Assembly (NCBI GenBank): GCA_002110485.1
Contig: MOWL01000067.1
Span: forward strand, 434,001 to 498,000
Reading direction: 5' to 3'
Length of the DNA stretch: 64,000 nt
From: Emergomyces orientalis
Lineage: Eukaryota; Ascomycota; Eurotiomycetes; Onygenales; Ajellomycetaceae
Part shown: positions 37,015 to 48,626 of the stretch, in pieces
Layout of the letters: each line of letters begins with the position of its first letter
Position numbering within the stretch: the stretch's first letter is position 1
Notes under the pieces: model-generated
Database searches by the model: none
Seen by the model: the letters and a program-made list of their open reading frames with translations, nothing else
What the model was told of the DNA's origin: nothing
Program-made: the position numbers and the translations under genes

Positions 37015-38530
37015 CTACATGATGACTTCGTTGGCGACATCCTAGTTATTGAAAGAAAATTTGTCAGTTTCAAGTGATTGTTGGTCTCAAATTGTAAATA
37101 AATATGAAAGTTGAAATAACGTACCCTTTTCAACTCCTTATAAGGCAAGCACACGCAATTCTGCACCCGCACTTCATCACCAACCCCACACTCCTTACCC
37201 AAAATGGTAATACTCTGAACCTTCACACCATTCTTAATGATGCTCGTCGAATGGCTTCCGACAGGTGTCGGTGTGCCTTCTACGCGCGCCCATGCGCCCA
37301 CCCGACTGCTCCATCCGATTATCGAGTAGAGGATGCACGCGTCATGTTTAATCTCCACATCTTCGAGGACAATCGACTCCTTGATGCGGACACCGGCACC
37401 AATGACAGCGCGGGCTCCAATCGACACATTAGGCCCCAACTTGGCAGTTGGGTCGACGGTGGCCGTGGGGTGAATGTAGACGGGTGGTACAATGTTTGCA
37501 GAGGGAGCGGCGATTTCTTCAGATTGAGACTGGAATGCCTTTTGCAGGTAGAGTGCGTTAGCGGGCACAGCAGAGCCGGCAGTTTTGATCTGACGCCAGA
37601 AATCTTTGGTCTCGTGCACGAAGAAGCGGTTGCTGTCTGCGAGGTCGGAGAGGATGTCCTGTTCCAGCCGGAGGACTTCGGGTTTCTCGCCCTCCTCGTC
37701 TTGGTTGACGATGTGGTAGGATTCGAGGTTGTCGGATGATGGGTAGGATAGGAGTCGCGGGCGCGCGGTGCGTCGCTTGATTGCGCTGCGGATGGAGGGG
37801 AAGATGCATTCAGTGGCGAAGAGGTAGACACCGCAGTTAATTAGGTTGGAAATGTGGGATTCGGGTTTTTCTACATAGTGTAATACGCGCTTTGAGTGGC
37901 TGTCGGACACGATACAGCCAAAGTTGGTGGCGGCATCGTTGCTCACTCGTGTTCCTAATATAACAGCCTCTGCATCCTTCTCTTCAAACAGTGTGAGCAT
38001 CTCGCCAAGCGGGAACGAGCAGCAGACATCTGCATTAAGCACGAAAAAGCGATCGGGGCGACCCTTCAATATAGCATCTCGGAAATGGTAAAGACCTCCC
38101 GCTGTGCCCAAGGCCTGGTATTCTCGAAGATATTGGATACGGAATTGAGGGAACTCTTTGGTGGAGTCTTTGATGAAATCCCGGAAAACGGATTCGTCGT
38201 AGTAGCCTACGAGGATGACTTCTCGGATACCGGGGACCTTCGCAACAGCTCTTAGGCAGTGCCAGATGATGGGGTGACCGGCGACTTCAAATAGAGGCTA
38301 ATAGGCGCAATCATGGTCCCTGTCAGCAAAGTTTACTGGGACAGGGCAGGTCGCACTCTATGTCGTTGGTGACGAGAAAAGGGAAGGTATACCTTGGGTA
38401 CGTCAAGCGAAAGAGGTCTAAATCTGGTGCCTCTCGAGGGCCCACCAACCTAAGAGGTTTTTGTCAGCCAAATTCCAGAGTTGTGTATTCGACCATTGCG
38501 TACCAGGATGACGGCCTTTGTGGAAGCCAT
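37015..38530 (-). CDS. GMPPA-like mannose-1-phosphate guanylyltransferase family protein
   Basis: Four exons (38504-38530, 38393-38449, 37125-38297, 37015-37041) sum to 1284 nt, 427 residues. The N-terminal nucleotidyltransferase domain opens KAVILVGGPSRGTRFRPLSL (about 5-24) and contains QALGTAGGLYHFRD, FFVLNADVCCSFPL and YVEKPESHISNLINCGVYLF. The C-terminal part is a left-handed beta-helix with hexapeptide-like repeats (VYIHPTATVDPTAKLGPNVSIGARAVIG). It ends DVANEVIM, a tail typical of the GMPPA branch rather than of catalytic Mpg1/Psa1 (GMPPB). In animals GMPPA acts as an allosteric regulator of GDP-mannose synthesis; in fungi it probably contributes to GDP-mannose supply for glycosylation and cell-wall mannan. 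The last exon encodes only eight residues plus stop but is needed for the conserved C-terminus. Confidence 0.85.
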
Positions 38531-39673
38531 ATCAGACTCTCTGATGGGGATTTGGAGCATGGAGAGAGGTTTGTATTCGTGCGGGTTGCGGATGGCGGGT
38601 TTGCGAAGCTGTCAACGAATTCTCGCAGCCGGGGATTTGGTATAAATATTTGCGGTGCTTTGTTAATCGAAGTCAAGGCTCAATGGCGAGGAGAGAAATA
38701 GCCGAAGATAGGGGTGAGCTATACGCATAGGCAAGGGGATGGGGGTATTATGAAACAGTTGGAATAATGGCCAAGGGTCGTAGAATAGAGGAAATCTCCA
38801 AAATATGATCTTGAGTTATTAAAATAAACCACTGATACTAGTATGTTCAAGACTTGCCACTGCCAGCTGTCCTTCTCTTCTCGTCGTAGAGGTAGTTATG
38901 TATGCGTATTTTATCTATGATGTGTTGGTAATGAAGGCGGTGAGGTTCCCGATGTTATTTGTTGTTCCCCCCCCACCGCAACTAACTAGGAGATCCCGTG
39001 ATCCAGCTGTAACTTAACTAGTTGGCAATTCTGCACCTCATTTCTCATTTTCTCATTTTCCCTTTTTAATCGGGGAACATGGCCGATCGCCCATTTTGAT
39101 ATCCAGTGTAGAAGGGCCCAAGGACCCCTTTTGTTTTACATACAATATCTGGAGGTATTTAACATCCATCCTGGGATCTACCACAGCTTTCTTTTTGCCT
39201 TGTCACAGCTGGGTATGGTTTGTGTGGCCAGTAGTTACACAAGTTCCATGCATGACAATGATCTGTGAAGATATCCTCAATTCCAGTGCTCAGGAACACA
39301 ACACTCTGAACTACCACTGTTTTTCTTTAAATCTTCTTTTATCAATAACACCAGCCAATGGCGGTGGGGTTTCTGCCTTTCTATTGCTCTCTGTTCTTTT
39401 CTTCTGCCTACTGAAGTGTTGTTATAAAAGCAACCTTCAAACCCAACTTTCTCTCTTCTCTACTCCCTATTTTCTCTCTAGCAGACTAGAGATAAGATAC
39501 TAATTACCAGCTGCTCCCCTTATTTTATTAACAGCTCAAGATTTCTCCCCAGTTGGCTTCATAGCTTTGTCCATCATTCATTTTACGTTTCCCTTTCTAC
39601 CCATATCATCCTACATAATTTGCATCCACAGCTTTTTTCTTTCAGCTGCAACTCTTTGGCCACACCTGCAATC
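38531..39673. promoter_or_regulatory. Divergent intergenic region GMPPA-like / dynamin-like
   Basis: About 1.1 kb between divergent genes. The right part (39340-39620) is pyrimidine-rich, as in a 5' untranslated region, and may hide a first exon of the dynamin-like gene ending before the acceptor-like CTTTCAG near 39645. Confidence 0.4.
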
Positions 39674-42490
39674 ATGGTTTATCACCAAATTCATCTCAGG
39701 AGTCACCAAGTTCCGGATTGTCCAGGTATGCTGATCATGTCTTGTGCTGTATTTATGATTTTCTAACAAATTGCGTCTAGAGATGTTGGTGAGAACACTC
39801 CGCTGCTTGGGGAGGGAAATGACTCCATCGATATGATTTCGAAGACCATGAAAGCCCTGGTGAAGAAGATCCAGGCCTTGCGTCATTTGGGGATTGAAAA
39901 TCATAACCTTCCTCTACCCAAAATTTGTGTCGTAGGCGACCAAAGTACAGGCAAAAGCTCCCTGATTGAAGGGATGAGTGAGATCAAGGTGCCTAGAAGT
40001 GCTGGCTGTTGTACCCGCTGTCCCTTGGAGATCAATCTCTCAGACTGTGATCAATCAGATGCGCCATGGACTTGTAAAATCTTCCTAATGAAGAAATACA
40101 TCTACAGTACCCAGTTGATTAAACATGGTGGCAAGGGCAAGGGTTTAGGGCCCTGGGTTGAGCAGGACCCTGAGAGTATTCCCTTCATAAATTTAACTGA
40201 CAAAGCCAGTGTTCAGGAGGCCCTGAAATGGGCACAGCTGGCTACTCTGAATCCATCAACATCGCATGAGGACTACATCCCTGGCCAAAACATGGGAACA
40301 GATGAGACCACTCAAATCAAATTCTCACCCAATGTTGTCCGCCTGGACATCTCTGCACCGCACTTCCCAAATCTTTCCTTCTATGATCTCCCAGGAGTCA
40401 TTAATGTTGCCGAGATTGATGATGAAAAGTACTTGGTTACCCTAGTTGAAAATCTCGTGAAGCAATATATCTCAACAAGCAGTTGCACTGTCCTTCTGAC
40501 CCTTCCCATGACTGATGATGCCACCAATTCCAGTGCCGCGAGGATCATCAGAGATGCTGGGGCAACTTCCAGGACTCTCGGGGTTCTTACAAAGCCAGAT
40601 CGCATCGGGTACGGCGAAGGGTATGATCAATGGAAAGAGATCCTCCGTGGTGAAAAGTTCACAGTTGGACATAGCTATTATGTTGTTCGTAACAATCCCA
40701 ACCCGCAGGTCGAACACGCCCAAGCTCGTGAGGAAGAGGATGAATTTTTCAACGCTGGTCCATGGAGAGGTGAGCTTTCTGAGCATAGTGATAGATTCGG
40801 GACGCGCAATTTGCAAATGGCACTGTCAAAACTACTGAAAAAGCAAATTGAACTCAGTTTGCCCAGTATCAGGGAACAAATCCAGTGTCGAGCACAAGAG
40901 GTTGAAAAGGAGCTGATGATTCTTCCCGATCCCCCCTCTGCCAATATTCAATTTATTTTGTCTGATAAATTGAATGATTTCAATAATGTGATTCACATCC
41001 ATATGAATGGTGGTCCTCCGGGTTCGGATTACTCTCTCCAGAAGCAATGGATGAAGATTGCGGCCGATTTCCAACATAGTTTGTTGGTCACTCGACCGAC
41101 CATGAGACCCTTCGCTGTAGTGGAGAAATTCCTTCCCAGGAAGCCAGGCCCAAATCAATTAGGCCGCAGAACAGCTGACCTCGAAGATGGAGACTGTGAG
41201 ATTACTGAAAGCCGTCCATCTCCCAACAAGCGGAAGGCAGGCACAGTGGAGTCTGGAGGAGGTGGAAAACGCCCCATGAAATCACCACCATTACAGAATG
41301 CACTAGCATCTCAAAATGCTTATTCCACTGAACACTTCGGCAGATTTAAGGGTTAGTTTTTATTCATGGACCAGCTTTAATACACATTTGTTTAATATCA
41401 TTGCTGACCTGAATTGATAGGCCCTGTCAAACTGTTCACCCTTGAAGAGATCAGAGAAATTAGCAGCGAAACCTATACCTCTGGGGTGCCTGGGCTTTCC
41501 AATCCCCATGTGGTTGAAGCCATGAACAAGCTTAGTGTTATGCACTGGGATCAACCGATGGGAGAATTCCTCACAGCCACATATGAGTTGATGGAGAACT
41601 TTCTCATGGATAAACTGGATGATGTGTTTTCCTCATACCAACGGACAGCACTTTATGGGAAATTAAGGGAGATTATTCTACATTTCCTACAGACTTTGAA
41701 GGAGCCCCACCTCCGCCTCACAAATGAATTCTGCCAGGTTGAGCGCATGAAACCGTTCACAATGGCCGCTGCCGCCTTCCAGGGTGCCAAAAAGGAAACT
41801 CTTGACACCCTAAAACTGAAACGCCAGGAATCTCGCGTGCTCAGTTTCTTGGAAATTGAATACAAAGAAAGTGGAAAAAGGCTTGACCAGAGCGGAATCT
41901 CTGACATCCAGATGGGTGAAGATGAATATGCCAAGGAAATTGAGATCATGGCGGTATGATTCTCCCGCGCACCCCATTTCCCCATTTTTGACCAATATAT
42001 ATTTGTTCTGAAATTAACATTTCCCATCTACGCAGGTTTCGAGGGCCTACTATGACATCGCCAGCTCCCGATTCGTCGACACACTCTGCCAAACTGTCCA
42101 CACGAAACTGTTCTTCAAATGTGGCAAGGAACTTCGCTCAGTGATCATCAAAGAACTAGGAATATTGGATGATAATGGTACATATCCCTACGCATATATA
42201 TATACATCCACAACCCACACCCATATCCTGTAATGTCATTGTCGTTATCGTACATCCGTTCCATATCGCTAACCATGGGTTTTTTTAATATTTTTTATCT
42301 AGCTTCCGAACGCTGCGTCGAACTCATGGTCGAAGACCCTGAGCGCCAAATGCGCCGGCGCAATTTGAAGAAGGAGCAGGATAAGCTTAACAAGGCGCTG
42401 GACTCTTTGAGAACTGTTGAGGCTGATGATGATATGGCCGACGTCGCTGATATGGCCGGTTTCGTTATGTTGAATGCCAGGCAAATGTGA
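39674..42490 (+). CDS. Dynamin/Mx-like large GTPase
   Basis: Five exons in this model (39674-39725, 39783-41351, 41421-41953, 42036-42177, 42303-42490), 2484 nt, 827 residues. The GTPase domain shows the P-loop GDQSTGKSS, switch I PRSAGCCTRCP, switch II DLPGVI and G4 TKPD. A helical stalk follows, then a GED-like C-terminus (YYDIASSRFVDTLCQTVH, RRRNLKKEQDKLNKALDSLR). A basic, Ser/Gly-rich insert (PSPNKRKAG, GGGGKRPMK) sits between stalk halves near residues 460-490. There is no PH or proline-rich domain, so it belongs with the Mx/fungal dynamin-related group rather than classical dynamin, Dnm1 or Mgm1. Role unknown: membrane remodelling is possible. The 5' end is uncertain, because an alternative reading enters the same exon at 39781 with SPNSSQESPSSGLSR before it and would need an upstream exon. 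Confidence 0.75.
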
Positions 42491-43432
42491 GCGTCTAAAA
42501 TGTAACGGCTGGCGATGGTTTAGAATGGTCGGTGGCTTTTTGATTTGCATGTATTCCGTGATGGGTCGGTCTTTTCCATGCTTGGGTTTGGATTGGTTTT
42601 TATTTTTCGGTGCCCGGAGGAAGGTGTTGAGAGGATTGGTATGCTGGTAGATTAGTTGTTTTTCATCTTTGGTGTCTGTCAAGCTGGATGGATGTGGTGG
42701 TGGTTTGGGTAATATGCTGGAGCCGTTTTATCTATGGTACACCTACAAACTGTGCTGCGGAGGAGATAATGTTTGAGATCCGTGGAGGGCTTTAATAGTT
42801 TCCTAGGGCAACTTACTGATAGGTAATTCATATCTCGAATACAATCATGCCATAGGATTTGAGTCATTCATAGATAGACCTTTACTTGCAAATTTGCATT
42901 TATCTTAAATCTCTAGCATCGACGTCGAAGTAGCTTTAGGGTTTAGGGCTTGGGTAATTGGAAATCGGGCTTCGCGAGAAAAGGAAAACATTGAATGAGC
43001 TTTGCTAGAAGACGACTATGCAACTAAGAGCTACGTAGAATCGTAATGATTGAATATATATCGCCAGGGAACACGGTGTAGTATATATTGTTATACAATG
43101 GCTACGTGTGCTGGTACGACAAATATTTAGTTACTTTTGAATTGGGCTGCAGAAAAAAAAAAAAGTCAATGACGGGAAATTTTCTTGACTCACCTCACCC
43201 AACAAACAAAACATCAGCCCCCCTCCAACAATCCGCAAACCCCCACCAATCCATCATAAAAAAGCTTTCTCCCAACCCGCAATTAATTGCGTTCGAAATA
43301 TTGGTCACATTCTAGGACCTTTCGCAAATATCTACATACCACCAGAACCTCGTGGACACAACTGGCAAACAATAAGCCGTTGCGATCCCCGCATCCTACC
43401 CCTCCCCCGCCACACACAGCGATCAAGCGACA
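42491..43432. other. Intergenic
   Basis: 942 bp between two + strand genes; includes the KRS1 promoter. No element recognised. Confidence 0.4.
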
Positions 43433-45419
43433 ATGGCGGGACCAGACCAAGAGTCAGCCGCTGATGCCGCCGCCGGCAACCTCACCAACCTGCACCTTGA
43501 CGAAGTCACTGGTGAGCGAGTGTCCAAGTCGGAATTGAAGAAGAGACAGAAGAACCGGGTCAAGGAGGCGGAAAAGGAGAAGAGGGCGGCTGCTGCACCC
43601 CCAAAGGCAGAGAAGAAGGCTAGTGCTGAAGAGGAGGAGAGCAATTTGACGCCTAATGTGAGTTTTCTTTCTAGTTATTTATTTTGCGTTTTGTGGCTGT
43701 AGGTACATTTATTTAATTCATGAAAATAACTTGGTTTTTCTGCATCTGTAAGCAATATTTCGAGATCCGAAGTGGGCGAGTGAACAAGCTCAGACAGACG
43801 AAGAACCCCAACCCATACCCGCACAAGTTCCTTGTCACGGATGATGTACGAGATGTTGTTAAGCAGTATGAGCCGCTGCAGAAGGGAGACCAGGTGAAGG
43901 ACAAGGAACTGCGCATTGCGGGACGGATCTATACCAAGCGGTCAGCAGGTGCCAAGTTGATTTTCTATGACGTTCGCGCTGAGGGCGTGAAGATCCAAGT
44001 TGCATGCCAGGCGCAAAACGTAACCGGAGACGTATCCTTCGAGGACCAACATGAGCATCTGAGAAGAGGAGATATTATCGGCGTTGTTGGGTTTCCAGGC
44101 CGCACCGCCCCTAAGAACCGCGCGGATGGAGAATTATCGATATTCGCCAAGGAGGTTGTGCTGCTTGCCCCGTGTTTGCATCAGATCCCCTCAGAGCATT
44201 ATGGGCTTCGGGATCAGGAACAGCGCTATAGACAACGGTATCTGGACTTGATTATGAACGACAAGTCGCGGAGTGTTTTCATCACCCGATCCAAGATGAT
44301 TACTTACATCCGCCGCTTTTTCGATGAGCGCGACTTCGTCGAGGTAGAGACTCCGATGATGAACACGATTGCTGGCGGTGCCACAGCTAAGCCATTTGTT
44401 ACGCACCACAATGACCTGAACATGGACATGTTTATGCGTGTTGCACCGGAGCTTTATCTCAAGATGTTGATTGTTGGTGGCTTGGAGCGTGTTTACGAGA
44501 TCGGCCGCCAGTTCCGAAACGAGGGCATTGATCTTACTCATAACCCGGAATTTACGACCTGCGAGTTCTACTGGGCATACGCTGATGTCTACGATACCAT
44601 GAACGTGACTGAGGAACTTGTGTCTGGGCTCGTGAAGCACATCACCGGCGGTTACGAGACTACCTTCCACACCCAGACCGGCGAGGAGTACAAGGTCAAC
44701 TGGAAGGCTCCCTGGAAGCGAATTGAGATGATCCCCGCGCTTGAAGAAGCCACGGGAGAGAAGTTCCCATCCGGTGATCAGCTGCATACAAAGGAAACAA
44801 ACGAGTTCCTCAAGAAGCTCCTGAAGAAGGTCAACGTCGAGTGCACGCCACCCGAAACCAACGCGCGCATGCTCGATAAGCTCGTCGGAGAGTTCATCGA
44901 GGAAACTTGCATCAACCCGACGTTCATCACTGGCCACCCGCAGATGATGTCCCCACTCGCTAAGTACCATCGCGATCACGTCGGGCTGTGCGAGCGCTTC
45001 GAAGCCTTCGTGTGCAAGAAGGAAATTGTCAACGCATATACAGAGTTGAACGATCCCTTTGACCAGCGCCTCCGGTTCGAAGAACAAGCGTCGCAGAAGG
45101 CTCAGGGTGATGACGAAGCGCAGATGATCGACGAGAACTTCTGCACGAGTTTGGAATACGGTCTCCCGCCCACTGGAGGCTGGGGGATGGGTATCGATCG
45201 ACTTGTCATGTTCCTGACTGATAATTACAGTATCAAGGAGGTGCTTGCGTTCCCGTTCATGAAGGAGGAGAAGCATGGGGGTGCGAAGGGGGAGAAGTTG
45301 GCGGCTGAGGTTGCGGGAATTGAACCGTTGCCTGTGGAGGGAATTCGTAAGTCTTCGCCCCCTTTGTCTCCGTTCTTTAATTTCATTAGTACTGACGTGA
45401 ATGATTAGCGCACAAATAA
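43433..45419 (+). CDS. KRS1: Lysyl-tRNA synthetase, cytoplasmic
   Basis: Class IIb aminoacyl-tRNA synthetase charging tRNA-Lys. Three exons (43433-43657, 43753-45346, 45409-45419) give 1830 nt, 609 residues. A Lys/Glu-rich N-terminal extension (about 25-70, SKSELKKRQKNRVKEAEKEK) is the eukaryotic tRNA-binding helix. The OB-fold anticodon-binding domain covers about 120-230 (LRIAGRIYTKRSAGAKLIFY). Class II motif 2 is GRQFRNEGIDLTHNPEFTTCE and motif 3 is GGWGMGIDRLVMFLTD. The last exon encodes only PHK and the stop; reading through its intron would add an unconserved tail. No mitochondrial presequence is evident in this model. Confidence 0.95.
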
Positions 45420-47159
45420 ATGTTAAAAAGTGTCATGTGTCGATTTCATGAGTGATGGCTATGTGGAATTGGAAGTTGTTTCGAACTGATTGTTCCGTAT
45501 GGGCTTGTGGAGATAGACGCCAGTCATTCAATAGTTTCGCTTGTCGTGGACCTAGGATGTCTTTTACTTTTCGTTTCTGTCTTTAATTTCTGAATTTCTC
45601 AGGAATGCTAGAAATAATTTACCAAATTTCTATTTGCAACGTTTACTCACCTGCTATAAATCAGGGCATATATCAAAACAGCCGACGATGTTTTCTATTC
45701 ACATTTTCCCTTGGATTGAGGAATCATCATTTCCCCACACTTTGTTTTGTGGTTTTGCTTTCTTCTCCCTGGAACTTCCCCTTGTTTATTGCATCGATGG
45801 CCAAAACAAAAGAAACCCGAGGCGAACAAAAATCAAAAGAGACTAAGACCTTTGAATTTCCTTTTTTGCCTCCTCTTTTCCCTCTCTTTTCTTCCTTTCA
45901 CTTTGCCTTAATCCCTTTTTTTGTTTCTTAACATGGCCATGATATGAATGAAAACGGCTCCCACCAATCATTGAACGACATATCAACTCCCTGTTATACC
46001 CCCCTTAAAGTCACCATATATATATTCACCACTTATATTCCACTTTCTTTCTTGACCCTGGGAATATTTGACCGGTTGGACTGTTGCTTTCACTCGCGCT
46101 GAAAATCCCACTACGCAGCAAAGCAAGCAGCCCTGACAAATTCCCCAACCGCCGAAAAGAAAAGAACAAAACATCACCTGAGATATATCTATCCGTAGGC
46201 AAATATGTGTGAATATGCTCGTGTCATCTATTTAAAGCTGTTCTTCTTTTACCCACAAACTTCTGCTATCTCTCTCTCATACACATATATCGCCGTTCTC
46301 TGTGTACCCCGTATCCCACTTGTCCTTCTCTTCGCCCCTAGCCCCGTCTAAGAAAGAAAGGTCATTTCATCCACACAGTCCAATCAAACCTGCTCTTCTA
46401 TGATACTCTCTCTGTTGGTGACGTCGAGAATCATTCGTGCATCTTGACTCGAACGGTTTCTTTTCACGCCGTCCGCTTGATAAACCTGAAGAATGTAATA
46501 CTTTCTTAGGCTTTTTCCCATTTATCATTCTCCCTATCTTTTTTGCCTTTGTCCACGGCCATCATCTGCGCCTGGAACACTTGGCGGGGAGTTCTTCTTG
46601 TGGGGTGTACGTGTCTGCTTCTGCTGTTATATTATCCCATACGCCCCTGGATAGTCTGTCTACAGCATCAACAAGATCGTAGGGTATTTTTACTCGGGCT
46701 CTCCTCAACTCTCTTGAGACCCTTGGTGTTATTCACTCACGGCTAACATTCTCTCCTTTTCCCTTGCATATTCCATCATTGTTTAATTCTCCACTTGTCT
46801 CCTTGTTGTGACCACAGCATTGTTCACAACAAGCCAGCGGTGAAGTATCTTGGGACAACTTTTCTGATTTCCCCAAACTGTTTGACATTCCGGATTTCTT
46901 GTTAGCCCAACTTCTTGGTCTCTGCTTGCGTGAGATTTATCCATCAGTGAAAGTGCTTTTGACAACACAACAGCCCCTATGTCACCATCCAATGTGTCTT
47001 GCACATAATTCCCCCCTTTCAACACACAACTTATACACTTCATATCCCCCCTGCATCATTCTTTGTTTTCTATCATAGTCATCTACTACTAGGAGAAGAA
47101 AATACTTGAAACCTCCACATATCCTCCTAAAGCCTTCCTTACTCACAAAAACTCGCACC
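45420..47159. promoter_or_regulatory. Long pyrimidine-rich upstream region of the zinc protein gene
   Basis: 1.74 kb with no convincing gene. From about 45690 to 47150 the + strand is strongly C/T-rich and rich in short open frames, which fits a long promoter plus a long 5' leader for the gene at 47160. No repeated operator recognised. Confidence 0.4.
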
Positions 47160-48626
47160 ATGGAAGCAAAAAGCAACTCATCCACCCTGGGAAGTTCTTC
47201 AACAAATCTCCATGTATCCTCCTCCCATCATGAATCATCCTCTCAACAAGCTGAGACAGGTTCACACACCCATGTGTCCAGCAGCACATCTCTTTCACTG
47301 TCCCCACCACTTTCCAGCCCCGAGGCCCCTTTCTTGGACCTTCGAGGGAAGACGCCCGACAGAGACGTATCTCCTCTATCTCTCACTCTACCATCCATGC
47401 TCCTTAATCGACCAGCTTCAACTCCAACAGTGACGAACAGTTTTGCCCAGTCAACCATTTACCCATCAGTTGCTGGGCACACCAACTTCAAGCAGATAGT
47501 CATTCACACGGCAAAGTGCGACAAATGCAACGACCATAACAAAGCAACGTTGAATCGCTGCACGACTTGTGGGTTCCAGATTTGCACGCCGTGTTGGCTT
47601 CATAGGGGTGGCGGGCATCATGCGGTCACGAGGGCCTTTAGGGGTCCGGTGTTTGATCCTAATGCTGTAGATGAAATGGATGAAGGAGGTGACGAGGAGG
47701 ATGGAATCGAAGACGGTGATGTATCAATATCTGCTGCCAGTGATGATGCGGAAGATAGTGGCTCTGATGTCATGATCCTCTCCGAAAATGAAGTCGAACA
47801 GGTAATAACTATTGATGACTCTGAGGATACCTCTTCGAGTTATTTAACTGACGAGCACGGTGCTCCTCGTCCCCCTCCAAACTTTCGAAGCAAGAGCATG
47901 GATATCCCCCACCGCGATCCGCAAATAGGGGAAGCCCCCCAACCCATGTACAGCTACAGCAGCGGCTCCGAATACGAAGATAGCGTGAACGAGCGTCCGT
48001 CAAATCAAACCATTCGCTCGAGAACTACCGCCCGTCGACGCAATCGTGACTCCTCTCTCAGCCAGTTTGGGAAGGTCACTAGCGACGAAGACAGCGTTAT
48101 CGAAATGAGCAGCCAGCCAGTCCGAGGAAACGACAACGACAACAACCACCTCTATTACAGCGGCCTGGCTCCCGAATCCCGGGAACGAATCGATATTCTT
48201 ATTAGCACTGCAATAAACCTATTTCAGGATGCCACCTTCGATCGCCAATCCGCAGGCTCCTCCACCTCTAGTTCCAATATCAACCAAACTGACCCACACG
48301 TCGACTCCCCTCTTTTCGTCCCCATAGGCCCAAACGATGACCTGACACCAGCATACAACGAGCGCCTCTCGCGCCTTGCACTGCCCAGCTCTAGTCCCAG
48401 AACCAGTCGCAAACCCCGACTCGACATGCCGCAAGGGGAGGGAACAGTGGGGAGAGGGCAGACCACCCGCCAGCCGCTGACATCTCCCCCTACAGTTCCT
48501 CCCCGTAAGCGCAAGAGGGATGTTGGCGATGTGGAGGGTCGAGAAGGCGTTTGGAAGGGCCCATTTCTGGATGAGAGCACCGATGGGGAAGGGCAGTGGG
48601 GGTGGGGGTCTGAAGGGTGCAGATGA
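47160..48626 (+). CDS. B-box-like zinc-binding protein, low-complexity
   Basis: Single exon, 488 residues. The N-terminal 110 residues are Ser/Thr/Pro-rich. A zinc-binding motif follows: CDKCNDHNKATLNRC, CGFQICTPCW and GGGHH, with C-x2-C pairs and terminal histidines as in B-box or treble-clef fingers (about 140-180). Next comes a strongly acidic Asp/Glu region (about 185-245), a Ser-rich region, a short conserved-looking helix LAPESRERIDILISTAINLF (about 360) and a basic PPRKRKRD motif near 460 that could be a nuclear-localisation signal. The layout suggests a nuclear regulatory protein; target unknown. The Met at 47160 is in a good context (CACC ATG G). Confidence 0.7.
   Translation: MEAKSNSSTLGSSSTNLHVSSSHHESSSQQAETGSHTHVSSSTSLSLSPPLSSPEAPFLDLRGKTPDRDVSPLSLTLPSMLLNRPASTPTVTNSFAQSTIYPSVAGHTNFKQIVIHTAKCDKCNDHNKATLNRCTTCGFQICTPCWLHRGGGHHAVTRAFRGPVFDPNAVDEMDEGGDEEDGIEDGDVSISAASDDAEDSGSDVMILSENEVEQVITIDDSEDTSSSYLTDEHGAPRPPPNFRSKSMDIPHRDPQIGEAPQPMYSYSSGSEYEDSVNERPSNQTIRSRTTARRRNRDSSLSQFGKVTSDEDSVIEMSSQPVRGNDNDNNHLYYSGLAPESRERIDILISTAINLFQDATFDRQSAGSSTSSSNINQTDPHVDSPLFVPIGPNDDLTPAYNERLSRLALPSSSPRTSRKPRLDMPQGEGTVGRGQTTRQPLTSPPTVPPRKRKRDVGDVEGREGVWKGPFLDESTDGEGQWGWGSEGCR

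Noticed and set aside
37104..37739. A 211-codon open frame opposite the GMPPA-like gene
   Set aside because: Shadow of a conserved coding exon; composition is explained by the sense gene.
44191..45276. A 361-codon open frame antisense to lysyl-tRNA synthetase
   Set aside because: It mirrors the GC-rich third positions of KRS1 on the opposite strand, has no recognisable domain and no promoter of its own.
46437..46746. Short open frames in the pyrimidine-rich leader
   Set aside because: Low-complexity, overlapping frames without motifs; treated as leader or promoter sequence.
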